Counted from the first letter of the stretch, positions 8,091 through 17,129 are shown. The stretch: 40,372 bases of DNA from Lachnospiraceae bacterium (GCA_017542245.1 JAFXXN010000018.1:1-40372); one strand, 5' to 3'. The notes: generated by a model from the sequence alone, not told the origin. Numbers and translations: made by a program.

Positions 8091-9545
8091 TCATTCTTCA
8101 GGCTTGTTATTTACTATGGCGTTATCCATAATAACAGCTTCTGCCTTGTCATGAAGAACGTAACCCTCTATTATCTTGCGGGCCTCTTCTTTTGAAATTT
8201 CAGCATATACATCCTCTTCTGAAGCAAATCCGTAATAGTTATAAAAAGTCTCTTCAAACTTTGCTTTATATTCTTCCTCTGATACGGTAAAGCCTTCAGC
8301 CTTTGCCACTTCATCAAGAATGTAGTTATATTTTACCGAAGTCTCAGCCTCTTCATGTACCATGGCATAATATTCATCCTGGGTAATGCCCCAGATATAT
8401 CCGAAATATGTGGCGCCGTCAATACCAAAGTTAGCCGAACACATAGCATCGTAATACTCTATGGCATCCTCTTCTTCATACGCGATCTGTTCCTGTATCT
8501 GGCCGGTAAAGGTTGCTCCTTCGATGACCTTATTCATTATATCGTTCTTCATCTGTGAATCGGCATATTCCTTTGCCTGCTCTTCAAGCTCCTGGCGAGC
8601 CATATTCCTGTATTCCTGAACGGTTTTACATGTGGAATTCTCTGCAACAACCTCATCTGTAAGTTCAGGAGTCACTTCCTCAAGACCTGATTTAATGGTA
8701 ACCTTAAAGTTAACAGCTTTTCCTCCCAGCTCTTCTGAATAATTTTCAGGGAATGTCAGATCAAGGGATACGACATCTCCGATATTTTTTCCTATAAGCC
8801 CGTCTTCAAATCCATCAATAAATGTATGGGATCCAAGCGCAAGCTCATAGTCTGTACCCGAGCCGCCTTCAAAAGCTTCTCCGTTAATGGTTCCTTCAAA
8901 ATCAATAACTGCAATGTCGCTTTCTTTTAAGGCTCTGCCCTCAATTTCTACTTCTTCTGTAAGAGAATTTTTGAAATACTCTACGGCTCCATCCACATCT
9001 TCTTCGGTAACGGGAGGAAGCTGATAGTCAACTTCTACGCCCTTGTACTTTCCGAGTACGGTGGTAACATTAAATTCAGGTATAGTCGTAACCTCAGGTT
9101 CTGTTGTGCCTGAGTCGCCATCTTCTTTAGTATCGCCTTCTGCGCTTTTTTCGGTTTCAGGCGTAACAGTAATATCCGTAGATGTCTGAGTCTGTGCTGT
9201 GTCGGATTTTTTATCCGATTCATTGTTTTTATTTATGATCACTATGATCAGGACTACTACCAGGCATACTATAACAAATGCCAGTGCGATCACGATTCCG
9301 GTAAGCCCCTTCTGAGGTTTCCCGACGTTACTGTCACCTGAAATATCTGTCTTTTTGGGAGAATCATTTGCAGGTTTGCTTTCAGGCAGTTCCTCTCCGC
9401 TCTCTTCTGTTTCATCGTCTTCTGAAGCTTCGGAATCTCCATCTGCCTCAGCGTCCTCCGGTAACTCGGAGTTCTTCACTTCAATATCCTCCGATACTTC
9501 GGATTCTTCCTTAAGCTCATCCATTTTTTCAATTTCATCACCCAT
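8091..9545 (-). CDS. Membrane-anchored trigger-factor-like FKBP-type peptidyl-prolyl isomerase
   Basis: A 484-residue protein. Residues 1-80 are a very acidic, low-complexity tail, 82-105 a single membrane helix, and 110-150 a Thr/Glu-rich linker. Then follow an FKBP-type domain (about 195-285: VIDFEGTINGEAFEGG, FIDGFEDGLIGKN, LTFPENYSEELGGKAVNFKVTI) and a helical C-terminal domain like that of trigger factor (about 285-470). The ribosome-binding domain of cytosolic trigger factor is absent. The acidic tail has no signal peptidase site, so the natural reading is an N-in, C-out extracytoplasmic foldase working on exported proteins. Its promoter overlaps the end of the upstream methyltransferase gene. 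Confidence 0.85.
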   Translation of the reverse strand: MGDEIEKMDELKEESEVSEDIEVKNSELPEDAEADGDSEASEDDETEESGEELPESKPANDSPKKTDISGDSNVGKPQKGLTGIVIALAFVIVCLVVVLIIVIINKNNESDKKSDTAQTQTSTDITVTPETEKSAEGDTKEDGDSGTTEPEVTTIPEFNVTTVLGKYKGVEVDYQLPPVTEEDVDGAVEYFKNSLTEEVEIEGRALKESDIAVIDFEGTINGEAFEGGSGTDYELALGSHTFIDGFEDGLIGKNIGDVVSLDLTFPENYSEELGGKAVNFKVTIKSGLEEVTPELTDEVVAENSTCKTVQEYRNMARQELEEQAKEYADSQMKNDIMNKVIEGATFTGQIQEQIAYEEEDAIEYYDAMCSANFGIDGATYFGYIWGITQDEYYAMVHEEAETSVKYNYILDEVAKAEGFTVSEEEYKAKFEETFYNYYGFASEEDVYAEISKEEARKIIEGYVLHDKAEAVIMDNAIVNNKPEE

Positions 9546-9581
9546 AAATTTTATTTCCTTTCAAAAAAAACTTTCCCGAAG

Positions 9582-9610
9582 ATAATACCACTATTTTAAA
9601 ATTTTTTCAA
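9582..9610 (-). promoter_or_regulatory. Promoter of the foldase gene, overlapping the upstream stop codon
   Basis: TTGAAA (9610-9605), 17 bp and TATTAT (9587-9582) on the minus strand. The -35 covers the stop codon of the methyltransferase gene (9609-9607). Confidence 0.65.
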
Positions 9611-10488
9611 CTACAAAACCATCGGCCGGAAGCTCCGCAAGGAAGTACCAGTCCGTTTGCCTTTACCGGAAGGCCGATTTCGGATGCTTCCACACTGCCT
9701 CCAAAATGTTTAACTATCAAAGTATTAAGCATATACGAGAGTACCGCAGGCTGAAGTCCGGTAGTATAAGAATTGATCAATACAAAAAGGGGATTTTCGG
9801 ATAATACTCCGGTACATAATTCCACAAAAGGATACAGGTTTTCTTCAAGTTTCCATATCTCTCCCTTCGGTCCCCTTCCGTAAGAAGGCGGATCCATGAT
9901 TATACCGTCATAATGATTTCCTCTTCTTATCTCACGTTCAACAAACTTTTTGCAGTCATCTACGATATATCTTATGGGAGCTTCAGCCAGTCCGGAGAGT
10001 GCGGCATTTTCCTTTGCCCATCCGACCATACCTTTTGACGCATCAACATGAGTAACGCTTACCGGTCCCGAGCTTGCACATGCAACCGTTGCTCCGCCTG
10101 TATATGCAAAAAGATTAAGGATTTTCAGACTCCTGCCCGGCTCTTTTTTTAAAGTTTCCTTTATCAGAGTGCTCATCCATTCCCAGTTAACGGCCTGCTC
10201 GGGAAATAATCCCGTATGTTTGAAGCTGAATGGTTTCAGGTTAAAGTTTAAAATATTATATGAAATGCTCCACTGTTCGGGAAGACTTATAAATTCCCAT
10301 TCTCCTCCTCCTTTAGAGCTTCTATGATAATGGGCGTTAAGTTTTTTCCACTCCGGGATTTCTTTAGGCGTATCCCATATAACCTGCGGATCCGGTCGAA
10401 GAAGAATATACTTTCCCCAGCGTTCGAGTTTTTCACCGCCCGAACAGTCCAGAACCTCATAATCCTTCCACTTATCCGCTATCCACAT
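9607..10488 (-). CDS. Class I SAM-dependent methyltransferase (RlmI/RlmK-like)
   Basis: The 293-residue protein carries a Rossmann methyltransferase fold: motif I NLFAYTGGATVACA (about 124-137), the acidic loop HVDASKGMVGWAKEN, the post-motif DDCKKFV, and the motif IV catalytic DPPSYGRGPKGEIW. The DPPSYG form and overall layout match the COG1092-type rRNA cytosine/guanine methyltransferases, so 23S rRNA is the likely substrate. The N-terminal PUA domain typical of RlmI is reduced here. It is the third gene of an operon with the response regulator and histidine kinase, 17 bases after the kinase stop codon. Exact target base is not deducible. Confidence 0.85.
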   Translation of the reverse strand: MWIADKWKDYEVLDCSGGEKLERWGKYILLRPDPQVIWDTPKEIPEWKKLNAHYHRSSKGGGEWEFISLPEQWSISYNILNFNLKPFSFKHTGLFPEQAVNWEWMSTLIKETLKKEPGRSLKILNLFAYTGGATVACASSGPVSVTHVDASKGMVGWAKENAALSGLAEAPIRYIVDDCKKFVEREIRRGNHYDGIIMDPPSYGRGPKGEIWKLEENLYPFVELCTGVLSENPLFVLINSYTTGLQPAVLSYMLNTLIVKHFGGSVEASEIGLPVKANGLVLPCGASGRWFCS

Positions 10489-10505
10489 AAAATCCTCCGT
10501 TTACG

Positions 10506-11978
10506 TTACAGGTCTTCTTCAAATATCTCGTCAAAGGTAAATATAAACTCGGTTCCTTTTCCGACCTTGCTCTTCACATCTATTGTACCGCCGTGTTTTA
10601 GGGCTATCTGTTTTGCAATGGGCAGTCCGAGTCCTGTTCCCTTTGCATTCTGTCTCAGTTTCGATTTATAGAACTTCTCAAATATGTTCGGGAGTTCTTC
10701 TTCACTTATTCCTATTCCTTCATCCTTTATGCTGCAGATGACTTTTCTCTTTTCAGATCTTAGATTCAAGTGAATGGTTTTCCCGGGATTCGAAAATTTA
10801 ATGGCATTATCAAGTATTACAATGAACATCTGGCGCAGTCTGTCATAATCGCCCATGATCATATATACATTGCTTTCCCGGTGCATAGCTATCTGTATCC
10901 CTCGCTCTGCACTTATGGCTAGGGCTGAACGGACTATTTCTTCAAAAATATGTACCAGATTTACCGGCTCTGCATCAATCTTAAAATCAGGATTCTGCAT
11001 CTTCGACAATGTAAGAAGATCCCCTACCAGACGTTCCATGCTCTTGCACTCGGCAAGTATCCTCTTATTGTACTGTTCGACTTTCTCAGGGTCTGTAACA
11101 ACACCGTCCACCATAGATTCCGTGTAAGCCCTTACTACGGCTATGGGAGTCCTTAACTCATGAGAAACATTTGCAAAGAAATCCTGACGCATCTGTTCGA
11201 TATTATCGGCTTCCTTCTGATTCTGATAAAGGCGGTCTGCAAGCATATCTATGCTTTTTGCCATCTCACCCAGTTCATCATTGGTGACGAGGCCGGTTTT
11301 TGCTGTATAGTCACCGTTCTGAAGAGCTTTTGTAACTCCTCTTACCTTCATGAGCGGACGTGTAATCTGGCTTGCAAACAGTACCGAAACCGCTACTGCT
11401 ACTATCATTGCTCCGGTGGCGCTTAAGAAGATCATGTTTACGCCGGTGCTCTTGATCTCATCCAGATCGGTAAGTGCCTCCGTTATGATCAGCGCTCCGC
11501 ATACCTCATTGCCCCTTCCGTAGATCGGAATCCCGGCTGAAATAGCCGTAGCATAGTGTATATTGCTAAAGAAAGAATTTGTTTTTTTCTTGCCTGACAG
11601 TGCCAGTTCAAGCAGTTCTGCAAATTCAGACTGCGAATTTACAGTTTCTGTTTTTACGGTCTCAAGTCTTTTATTGAGCGGACGGTTTGCATCCGGATTT
11701 GACAGTATCCAGATTTCTCCGGATTGAATCTCATTAAATACTTCGAGATACGAAAGTGCTCCTTCGTAATCGTTGTCCAGAATAAATTCCCTTATGGAAT
11801 CCGCTGCAATCTTTCCTACTCTTTCCAGTTCCTCGCTCCTGTATTCAATGTTCGAATTACTGTACATGTTCATGAACGTAACTCCGAGGATAAGCGTAAA
11901 CAGAAGCAGGAGTACCAGATAATATCCAAACAGCCTTAAGAATATTCCGCTTATTTTTTTCTTGCCTTTTAAAGCCAA
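10506..11978 (-). CDS. Sensor histidine kinase with an extracytoplasmic domain and HAMP
   Basis: A 490-residue membrane kinase. TM1 is about 12-36; an extracellular sensor region of about 140 residues follows; TM2 is about 178-200, then a HAMP domain (RPLMKVRGVTKALQNGDY). The HisKA box FFANVSHELRTPIAVV contains the phosphorylated His. The ATPase has the N box (MFIVILDNAIKFS), G1 (DEGIGISEEELPNIFEKFY) and G2 (GTGLGLPIAKQIA). The start is a TTG at 11978 with GAGGTG seven bases upstream; no better ATG is nearby. It partners with the response regulator encoded 30 bases upstream. The architecture resembles PhoR/VicK-class kinases, and the signal is unknown. Confidence 0.93.
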   Translation of the reverse strand: MALKGKKKISGIFLRLFGYYLVLLLLFTLILGVTFMNMYSNSNIEYRSEELERVGKIAADSIREFILDNDYEGALSYLEVFNEIQSGEIWILSNPDANRPLNKRLETVKTETVNSQSEFAELLELALSGKKKTNSFFSNIHYATAISAGIPIYGRGNEVCGALIITEALTDLDEIKSTGVNMIFLSATGAMIVAVAVSVLFASQITRPLMKVRGVTKALQNGDYTAKTGLVTNDELGEMAKSIDMLADRLYQNQKEADNIEQMRQDFFANVSHELRTPIAVVRAYTESMVDGVVTDPEKVEQYNKRILAECKSMERLVGDLLTLSKMQNPDFKIDAEPVNLVHIFEEIVRSALAISAERGIQIAMHRESNVYMIMGDYDRLRQMFIVILDNAIKFSNPGKTIHLNLRSEKRKVICSIKDEGIGISEEELPNIFEKFYKSKLRQNAKGTGLGLPIAKQIALKHGGTIDVKSKVGKGTEFIFTFDEIFEEDL

Positions 11979-12008
11979 AGCTTTTCACCTCATAGATCAA
12001 AGATGTTT

Positions 12009-12728
12009 TCAGTTCTTTGAGTCCTTATTGATCACAAATTTATATCCTGCGCCCCACACGGTCTTTATACTCCATTCCGGATGCGGATATGCGTCGAGTT
12101 TTCCTCTGATACGCTTAATATGTGTATCAACCGTTCTTGTTTCCCCGTAATAATCGTAGCCCCAGATACTGTTTAAGAGATTGTCTCTGGTAAAAAGCTT
12201 TTCGGGATTATTTGCGAGTGTCCACACGGTCTCCAGCTCTTTTTTGGTCATGTTTACCTGTACGTCATCCATGTATAATGAATATTCTTTTATATCAATG
12301 GTCATATTTCCTATGGTAAGACGTGTCCGTTCGCCTTCGGCATGTTCCTGCCTCGTCATACGGCGGAGTACCGCACGTACCCTTGCCATGACCTCACTGG
12401 GGCTGAACGGCTTTACTATATAGTCGTCCGCACCTATATCAAGTCCCATTATCCTTTCAAAGTCTTCACCGCGTGCAGTTACCAGGATAACCGGTGTATC
12501 CGAAACCGCTCTTATGTTACGGCAGACTTCGTATCCGTCCATTTTGGGCATCATTACATCCAAAAGTACTACTGCTGGGCAATACTCCTTAAACTTATTC
12601 AAAGCTTCATCCCCGTCAGCTGCGACAAGCGGCTCAAAACCTTCTTTTTTTACATAATTAGCAAGTACATCCGTAATATCCGGATTATCGTCAGCTATAA
12701 GAATATATTGTACATTTCCTGAACTCAT
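12009..12728 (-). CDS. OmpR/PhoB-family response regulator
   Basis: The receiver domain (about 8-120) has the acidic pair (ADDN), the phospho-acceptor Asp in VVLLDVMMPKMDG, the conserved Thr in VILVTARG and the Lys in IVKPFSPSE. A winged-helix DNA-binding domain follows (about 140-238), including FTRDNLLNSIWGYDYYGETRTVDTHIKRIRGKL. The in-frame ATG at 12737 directly abuts GGAGG. The ATG at 12728 has the SD nine bases away and is preferred. It is the first gene of a regulator, kinase and methyltransferase operon. A copy of the 47-bp dispersed repeat lies about 30 bases upstream, inside the leader. Confidence 0.94.
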   Translation of the reverse strand: MSSGNVQYILIADDNPDITDVLANYVKKEGFEPLVAADGDEALNKFKEYCPAVVLLDVMMPKMDGYEVCRNIRAVSDTPVILVTARGEDFERIMGLDIGADDYIVKPFSPSEVMARVRAVLRRMTRQEHAEGERTRLTIGNMTIDIKEYSLYMDDVQVNMTKKELETVWTLANNPEKLFTRDNLLNSIWGYDYYGETRTVDTHIKRIRGKLDAYPHPEWSIKTVWGAGYKFVINKDSKN

Positions 12729-12756
12729 ATCTATCATCCTCCGGTTTTTTATATCA

Positions 12757-12803
12757 ATGTCACCTCGAAAACGCCTTCTGCGTTTCCTAGGTAATAAAAC
12801 GAT
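12757..12803. repeat. Dispersed 47-bp hairpin repeat, copy 1
   Basis: This segment matches 24417-24463 at 43 of 47 positions, in the same orientation. The core is the inverted repeat AAACGC-N5-GCGTTT, extended outward by ACCT/AGGT so that about 13-bp imperfect arms surround a 5-nt loop. It lies just upstream of the response regulator start and is noncoding. Confidence 0.8.
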
Positions 12804-12863
12804 CGGATCATAAGCTTAAATCCGTTAAAACAAACTAAACCAAATAACATTTTAACAGATATT

Positions 12864-12876
12864 TGTCAATTTGACT
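12864..12876. promoter_or_regulatory. Back-to-back -35-like hexamers in the divergent region
   Basis: TTGACA on the minus strand (12869-12864) and TTGACT on the plus strand (12871-12876) lie back to back, between the response regulator and the Big_2 protein gene. Neither has a convincing -10 at 17 bp, so the call is tentative. Confidence 0.3.
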
Positions 12877-12988
12877 ATTAAAATATTAAAAATTTTTTAA
12901 GTTCACATCTTTGTTACAAAAATGCCTTGTTTTTGCCAAAAGGAGGTGCTAAAATTGATTTGCTAAAAAATTGGAAGGAGGGTACGTC

Positions 12989-13756
12989 ATGAAGAGAAAA
13001 ATATTCATATCACTGCTTAAAACTGCAGTTCCTGTACTCATCCTTGCACTCTTCTTTATAATCGCTCCGCGTTCAGCAGAGGCCAAAGCCGCCGAGGCTG
13101 AAGTCAGGCTGAATGTAAGCGAGACTTCCATTGCAAAAGACGGAGTCTTCCGGCTCCGTGCATATAATGTTCCTCAGGATGCGAAGATTGTCTACCGTTC
13201 AAGTGATACTTCCGTTGCCTATGTAGATAACAGGGGCTACATCACCGGTATATCAAACGGCGAATGTGTTATAACCGCCACCGTTATTTCCGACAATTCA
13301 GCCACCCAGACTTTAAAATGCAACATAGTTGTAGGTCCGGCTGCCATAAGTATTAAACTTACGAAATCGGAAATAGTTCTTTGTGTAGGCATGAAGAAGA
13401 CCCTCAGATCTATAGTATCACCGGTTAACACCGTTGAAAAGCCGGCATTCTATTCCTCTGATAAAGGTGTTGCTTCTATCACTTCCATAGGCCGTGTCAA
13501 AGCAAAAAGCACCGGTGAAACATCAGTATTCGCATTCCTTGCTAACGGAGAATCGGCTGAGTGCAGGATTTATGTCTTAACAGAAGAAGATTATGCTAAA
13601 TATCTTGAAACAGGTACTTTGGAGGGTATCATAGAAGGTTATTCGAGAGAAGACGGCGACGGCAGTTTTGAAATCACACCTACTCCTGAACTCACGGATG
13701 CTCCCGAAGAAACATCCCCCACTGAACCCGTAAAACCTGAAGCTCCGGCTCCGTAA
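12989..13756 (+). CDS. Secreted protein with two bacterial Ig-like (Big_2) domains
   Basis: A 255-residue exported protein. The N-terminus has a signal peptide (MKRKIFISLLKTAV... to about residue 32, AEA-type cleavage). Two Big_2 repeats follow: about 36-110 (YRSSDTSVAYVDNRGYITG) and about 112-195 (YSSDKGVASITSIGRVKAKSTG). The C-terminal 50 residues are Thr/Pro/Glu-rich, like a surface spacer, with no LPxTG motif. Such proteins are cell-surface or envelope structural proteins. The ATG at 12989 has GGAGGG six bases upstream and follows an odd second Shine-Dalgarno (12938-12948). It is terminated by the 13812-13842 hairpin. Confidence 0.85.
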   Translation: MKRKIFISLLKTAVPVLILALFFIIAPRSAEAKAAEAEVRLNVSETSIAKDGVFRLRAYNVPQDAKIVYRSSDTSVAYVDNRGYITGISNGECVITATVISDNSATQTLKCNIVVGPAAISIKLTKSEIVLCVGMKKTLRSIVSPVNTVEKPAFYSSDKGVASITSIGRVKAKSTGETSVFAFLANGESAECRIYVLTEEDYAKYLETGTLEGIIEGYSREDGDGSFEITPTPELTDAPEETSPTEPVKPEAPAP

Positions 13757-13811
13757 CGCATTTATATGCTTATAAAGTTTCAAATTAATACATATTTGTT
13801 AGAAATTAAAA

Positions 13812-13850
13812 GCCACACTTGAATTTTTCTTTCAAGTGTGGCATTCTTAT
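13812..13850 (+). terminator. Terminator after the Big_2 protein gene
   Basis: A perfect 12-bp stem GCCACACTTGAA / TTCAAGTGTGGC (13812-13823 and 13831-13842) with a 7-nt loop, followed by ATTCTTAT. The U-tract is imperfect. Confidence 0.7.
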
Positions 13851-13872
13851 ATAAAAAAGAGGTGAATACTTT

Positions 13873-14751
13873 ATGAAAAAATATATTATATTGCCTATCC
13901 TGCTGTTAAGCTTACTTTTCACAGGATGTGACAGCGGAAACGGAGATCCTGCCAAGGACAATACTCCGAAACCTTCAGAAACAAATAGTGATCCCGGTGA
14001 TGCGGGTGATCTTGAAATGTTTTTCTTTGAAATGGGAAAAGCCGATGCTTTTCTTATATATAACAAGAAAACCGCTATATTGATCGATACAGGTGAAAAA
14101 GGACAGGGCAAGGACATCCTCCAGTATATGGAGAACAATAACATTGCCTCACTGGACTATCTTATCATAACCCATTTCGATCAGGACCACGTCGGCGGGG
14201 CTAACAAAGTCCTCGGTAATATCGCCGTAAAACAGATTTATACCAGTAACTACCCAAAGGAATCAGAAGAATATAACACCTTCATGGGTAGGGTCAAGGA
14301 GAAGTCCATCCCCACAACCGTTCTCAGGGAAGATATCTCTTTTGATATCAACGGTATAAAAGTCGAAATCGATGCACCTGAAAGAGAGGTTTATGAGGCT
14401 GATCCCAGCAATAACTCCTCTCTCATCGTGCGGATCACATATAAAGATAACTCCTTCGTCTTTATGGGCGATGCAATGTCAGACAGAATACGTGAATATA
14501 TCGCTACCGATCCCAAGAGCTGCGATGTATTAAAAATGCCGTACCACGGAAAATTTATGGGATGCCTTTCAGAGCTTATCGATAAGTTGAAACCAAAATA
14601 TGCCGTGATCACGTCTTCAAAAGAAGATAAGGAAGCTGACGAAACAAAGGATTTACTTGAATCGGCCAATGTTAAACTTTACAGAACCCGTAAAGGAGGA
14701 GTTCACATGCAAAGTGACGGAAAAGAAATTTCCGTCTTCCAGGGGGCATGA
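13873..14751 (+). CDS. Lipoprotein with a ComEC-like metallo-beta-lactamase hydrolase domain
   Basis: A 292-residue lipoprotein. The lipobox LLFTGC places the modified Cys at 19, then a short Ser/Pro/Asp-rich spacer. The metallo-hydrolase domain (about 46-290) has the metal motif HFDQDHVGG (His101, Asp103, Asp105, His106). The Asp in the second position is typical of the ComEC C-terminal nuclease family and not of classical HxHxDH enzymes. NNSSLIVRI, FVFMGDA and the later MPYHGK His follow. It is therefore probably a surface-anchored hydrolase, possibly a nuclease or phosphodiesterase, but the substrate is unproven. GAGGTG precedes the ATG, and the MATE gene starts five bases downstream. Confidence 0.85.
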   Translation: MKKYIILPILLLSLLFTGCDSGNGDPAKDNTPKPSETNSDPGDAGDLEMFFFEMGKADAFLIYNKKTAILIDTGEKGQGKDILQYMENNNIASLDYLIITHFDQDHVGGANKVLGNIAVKQIYTSNYPKESEEYNTFMGRVKEKSIPTTVLREDISFDINGIKVEIDAPEREVYEADPSNNSSLIVRITYKDNSFVFMGDAMSDRIREYIATDPKSCDVLKMPYHGKFMGCLSELIDKLKPKYAVITSSKEDKEADETKDLLESANVKLYRTRKGGVHMQSDGKEISVFQGA

Positions 14752-14756
14752 ATTAA

Positions 14757-16136
14757 TTGAACAGACGTAAATCATATGAAATGAATATGTGTGAGGGAAC
14801 AATACTTCCAAAGATGCTGAAGTTTACCGTTCCCCTCATGTTGTCAAGCATCCTGCAGCTTCTTTTTAATGCTGCAGATGTAGTTGTTGTCGGTAATTTC
14901 GCAGGTGATGACGCACTTGCTGCTGTCGGCTGTACCGGTTCTCTTATTAACCTACTGATAAATCTTTTTATCGGGTTAAGTGTCGGTGCCAATGTCATGG
15001 CTGCCCGCCATTACGGTGCAAAGCAGGAAGATGAGCTGAAAAAAAGCGTACATACTTCCATGCTGCTTGCAATATTCGGCGGCTTTCTGCTTAATGCTGT
15101 AGGACTCCTGTGGACCGAAGATATATTGAGACTGATGAATACTCCTGAGAGTGTCCTGCCTTTAGCGGCATTATATCTCAGGATATATTTTATCGGAATG
15201 GTACCGAATATGCTCTACAATTTCGGCAGTGCCATATTAAGAGCCATAGGCGATACCAGAAGGCCTATGTATTTTCTTACCCTTGCGGGAATTGTAAATG
15301 TCATTCTGAACCTTCTCTTTGTCATCAGATTCGAAATGGGTGTCGCCGGAGTAGCTATAGCCACTGTTATATCGCAATGTATCTCGGCTACACTGATAGT
15401 ACTCTGTTTGATAAAAGAAAAGGGAGCTATCAGGCTCATCCCAAAGGAACTTAAGATAGACAAAAAGGAACTGATCGGAATACTCAGGATCGGACTTCCC
15501 GCCGGAATGCAGGGCTGTATTTTTTCACTTTCAAATGTTATTATCCAGAAATCGATAAATGGATTCGGAAATATTGAAGTTTCCGGAAGTTCTGCCGCAT
15601 CCAATCTTGAAGGCTTCGTCTATGTATCCATGAATGCCTTTCATCAGGCCACTCTTTCTTTTATGAGTCAGAACTTTGGTGCCGGGCGATACGACAGACT
15701 TAAAAAAATAGCGGTCTGCGGGCTTTTATGCGTAACCGTTACAGGACTGGTATTAGGCAATCTGGAGGTGTTTTTCGGAAGATCGCTTCTTGGTATCTAT
15801 ACTTCAAGTGAAGAAGTTATTGACGCCGGGATAAGAAGAATGACATATATCTGTACCGTATATTTTCTCTGCGGAGTAATGGATGTAATGGTCGGCGCAT
15901 TAAGAGGCATAGGCCACTCTTTCGTTCCGATGGTCGTATCCCTGTGCGGTGTATGCGGTATCAGACTCGTATGGATATTCACTGTTTTTGAGATGGAACA
16001 ATATCATCAGATACAGACCGTTTACATTTCATATCCCATCTCCTGGTTTGTAACATTTGTCATACATCTGACCAGTTATATCATAATAAGCAAGAAGTTG
16101 CGGAGCAGATTATTACTAACTAAACGCCCCGGTTAA
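14757..16136 (+). CDS. MATE family multidrug/cation antiporter
   Basis: A membrane protein of 459 residues with 12 predicted helices and the duplicated MATE fold. Recognisable pieces are EGTILPKMLKFTVPLMLSSI, DVVVVGNFAGDDALAAVG and NVMAARHYGAKQ. In the second half are GLPAGMQG, MNAFHQATLSFMSQNFGAG and the conserved LRGIGHSF. It exports drugs or metabolites in exchange for Na+ or H+. The TTG start at 14757 has GGGGG about ten bases upstream. An ATG at 14781 would remove eight residues and is possible. It is in the same operon as the lipoprotein (5-bp gap) and upstream of miaA. Confidence 0.9.
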   Translation: MNRRKSYEMNMCEGTILPKMLKFTVPLMLSSILQLLFNAADVVVVGNFAGDDALAAVGCTGSLINLLINLFIGLSVGANVMAARHYGAKQEDELKKSVHTSMLLAIFGGFLLNAVGLLWTEDILRLMNTPESVLPLAALYLRIYFIGMVPNMLYNFGSAILRAIGDTRRPMYFLTLAGIVNVILNLLFVIRFEMGVAGVAIATVISQCISATLIVLCLIKEKGAIRLIPKELKIDKKELIGILRIGLPAGMQGCIFSLSNVIIQKSINGFGNIEVSGSSAASNLEGFVYVSMNAFHQATLSFMSQNFGAGRYDRLKKIAVCGLLCVTVTGLVLGNLEVFFGRSLLGIYTSSEEVIDAGIRRMTYICTVYFLCGVMDVMVGALRGIGHSFVPMVVSLCGVCGIRLVWIFTVFEMEQYHQIQTVYISYPISWFVTFVIHLTSYIIISKKLRSRLLLTKRPG

Positions 16137-16175
16137 GCATAAAAACAAGATTTTATAGAAGAACAGGTATCAGAT

Positions 16176-17129
16176 ATGGATATCATTAATGAAAAGGATC
16201 ATATCCGTAACAAACTCATAGTAATAGCCGGAACAAATGCTTCGGGCAAGAGCGGACTTGGAATAGAACTCGCACAAAAATACGGTGCCGAAATAGTTTC
16301 CGCTGACTCAAGGCAGGTATTTAAAGGTCTTAACTTAGGAAGCGGAAAGGTTACTCCCGAAGAGATGAAAGGGGTTCCCCACTTCCTTCTTGATGTTGCA
16401 GAACCGGGCGATTTCTTTTCTCTTAAAGATTTTCAGCGACTTGCTTTTGAAGCAATAGATGATATCATCTCACGTAATAAGCTGCCTTTTCTTGTCGGCG
16501 GTACCGGATTGTATGTCAATGCAGTGGTCGATGGCTACAATCTTACAGAAGCTCCCGTAAATGAACTTTTAAGAAAAAAAGTGGAAGCTCTAAGCCGCGA
16601 AGAACTTATAGAACTGTTAACAGAGAAGCTTAAAGAACTTCCCTCCGGACTTGATCTTAACAACAAAAGACGTCTTGAACGGGCTGCAGAAAAAGTTCTT
16701 ATGAATAAGCCTTTAAATCTGGAAAGCATAAAAAGATATGATACCCTTGTCTTAGGCGTTACCTGGGAGCGGCAGAAATTATACAAAAGGATAGAAGAAC
16801 GTCTTAATAAAAGACTTGAAGAAGGCATGATAGAAGAAGTAGAAGGTCTTATAGAAAGTGGTGTTTCCGATGACTTTCTCTACCGTTTAGGACTTGAATA
16901 CAGATATATCCTTCTTTACCTTCGCGGAAAGTTTAATTCAAAAGAGGAATTCAGGGATAAACTTTTTATGGAAATACGGCATCTTGCAAAAGAGCAGATG
17001 ACCTGGTTCAGAAAAAGAAAAGACATCCTGTGGATAGACATGGAAAAGGATCCTATAAAAGAGGCTTCGGAATTGCTCGAACGTTTCATTACAGATCAGT
17101 TGGTTACGGAAAGCGAGGTTAATAAATGA
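16176..17129 (+). CDS. miaA: tRNA dimethylallyltransferase (MiaA), divergent subfamily
   Basis: Adds a dimethylallyl group to A37 of UNN-reading tRNAs. In the 317-residue protein, Walker A is GTNASGKS (about 18-25). The DS of SADSRQVFKGLNLGSGK (about 42-58) holds the catalytic Asp; classical enzymes usually have DSMQVY and GTAKP here, so this is a divergent type. LPFLVGGTGLYVNAVVDGY, LGVTWERQKLYKRIEERLNKRLEEGMIEEVE and the C-terminal EQMTWFRKRKDILWID are also present. Its last codons overlap the first codon of rapZ by four bases (ATGA). The SD is weak (AGG about nine bases upstream). Confidence 0.88.
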   Translation: MDIINEKDHIRNKLIVIAGTNASGKSGLGIELAQKYGAEIVSADSRQVFKGLNLGSGKVTPEEMKGVPHFLLDVAEPGDFFSLKDFQRLAFEAIDDIISRNKLPFLVGGTGLYVNAVVDGYNLTEAPVNELLRKKVEALSREELIELLTEKLKELPSGLDLNNKRRLERAAEKVLMNKPLNLESIKRYDTLVLGVTWERQKLYKRIEERLNKRLEEGMIEEVEGLIESGVSDDFLYRLGLEYRYILLYLRGKFNSKEEFRDKLFMEIRHLAKEQMTWFRKRKDILWIDMEKDPIKEASELLERFITDQLVTESEVNK

